From assembly GCA_947176355.1 (NCBI GenBank), contig CAMWQY010000152.1:1-6434 (forward strand): 6,434 nt of DNA. Direction: 5' to 3'. Position 1 is the first letter of the stretch; each line of letters opens with the position of its first letter. Both the position numbers and the translations under genes were made by a program. Under the pieces are notes generated by a model. It saw only the letters and a list, made by a program, of their open reading frames with translations, was not told the DNA's origin and ran no database searches. The stretch comes from an uncultured Porphyromonadaceae bacterium. GTDB lineage: Bacteria; Bacteroidota; Bacteroidia; Bacteroidales; Muribaculaceae. Below are positions 6,403-6,434 of the stretch, in pieces.

Positions 6403-6434
6403 ATGAAACAAACTATCCTAACACTACTGGCTTC
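6403..6434 (+). CDS. Start of an unidentified, probably exported protein (3' truncated)
   Basis: ATG at 6403 opens a frame that stays open to the window edge and encodes MKQTILTLLAS (the last codon is cut, but TCN is always Ser). A basic residue followed by a hydrophobic run is the beginning of a Sec signal peptide or lipoprotein signal. The start is supported by the promoter at 6330-6360 and by an A-rich leader typical of Bacteroidetes. Only 11 residues are visible, so no family or function can be given. Confidence 0.55.
   Translation, partial: MKQTILTLLA

Overview
The window looks like a chromosomal segment of an anaerobic Bacteroidetes, most likely a gut-type Bacteroidales. Three things point there. 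Two intergenic promoters match the Bacteroidetes sigma factor consensus (TTTG, 19 bp, TAnnTTTG). The complete genes lack well-placed Shine-Dalgarno sequences and have A/T-rich leaders. The gene order dxs-trkA-trkH is one I recall from Bacteroidales genomes. I cannot fix the genus; the proteins look diverged from the Bacteroides versions I remember.

Layout: bases 1-120 hold the last 39 codons of a membrane protein. Six bases later, and in the same frame, dxs begins (127-2076), followed after 13 bp by trkA (2090-3427), whose end overlaps the likely GTG start of trkH (3415-4896). These four plus-strand genes are packed like a single operon whose promoter lies left of the window. A convergent 127-bp gap (4897-5023) contains one GC-rich hairpin terminator that is best formed for the minus strand. 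The minus-strand gene at 5024-6196 is a YqhD/BDH-type iron-containing alcohol dehydrogenase. A 206-bp AT-rich divergent region (6197-6402) carries a promoter for this dehydrogenase and another for a plus-strand gene that starts at 6403 with what looks like a secretion signal and runs off the window.

Function: Dxs makes 1-deoxy-D-xylulose 5-phosphate, the entry point of MEP isoprenoid synthesis and a precursor of thiamine and pyridoxal phosphate. TrkA and TrkH form a complete Trk potassium uptake system: a cytoplasmic two-RCK gating subunit and a membrane pore with four selectivity-filter loops. No biochemical link between Dxs and Trk is evident from the sequence; they appear to share a transcript. 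The alcohol dehydrogenase probably reduces aldehydes using NAD(P)H and is transcribed separately.

This is mostly ordinary core-genome sequence. I found no transposons, CRISPR, phage, toxin-antitoxin, tRNA or rRNA genes, and no evidence of a new multi-gene system. The points worth a second look are small: residue variants in Dxs, TrkA and TrkH, the GTG start overlap, the one-sided terminator and two inverted repeats placed over promoters.
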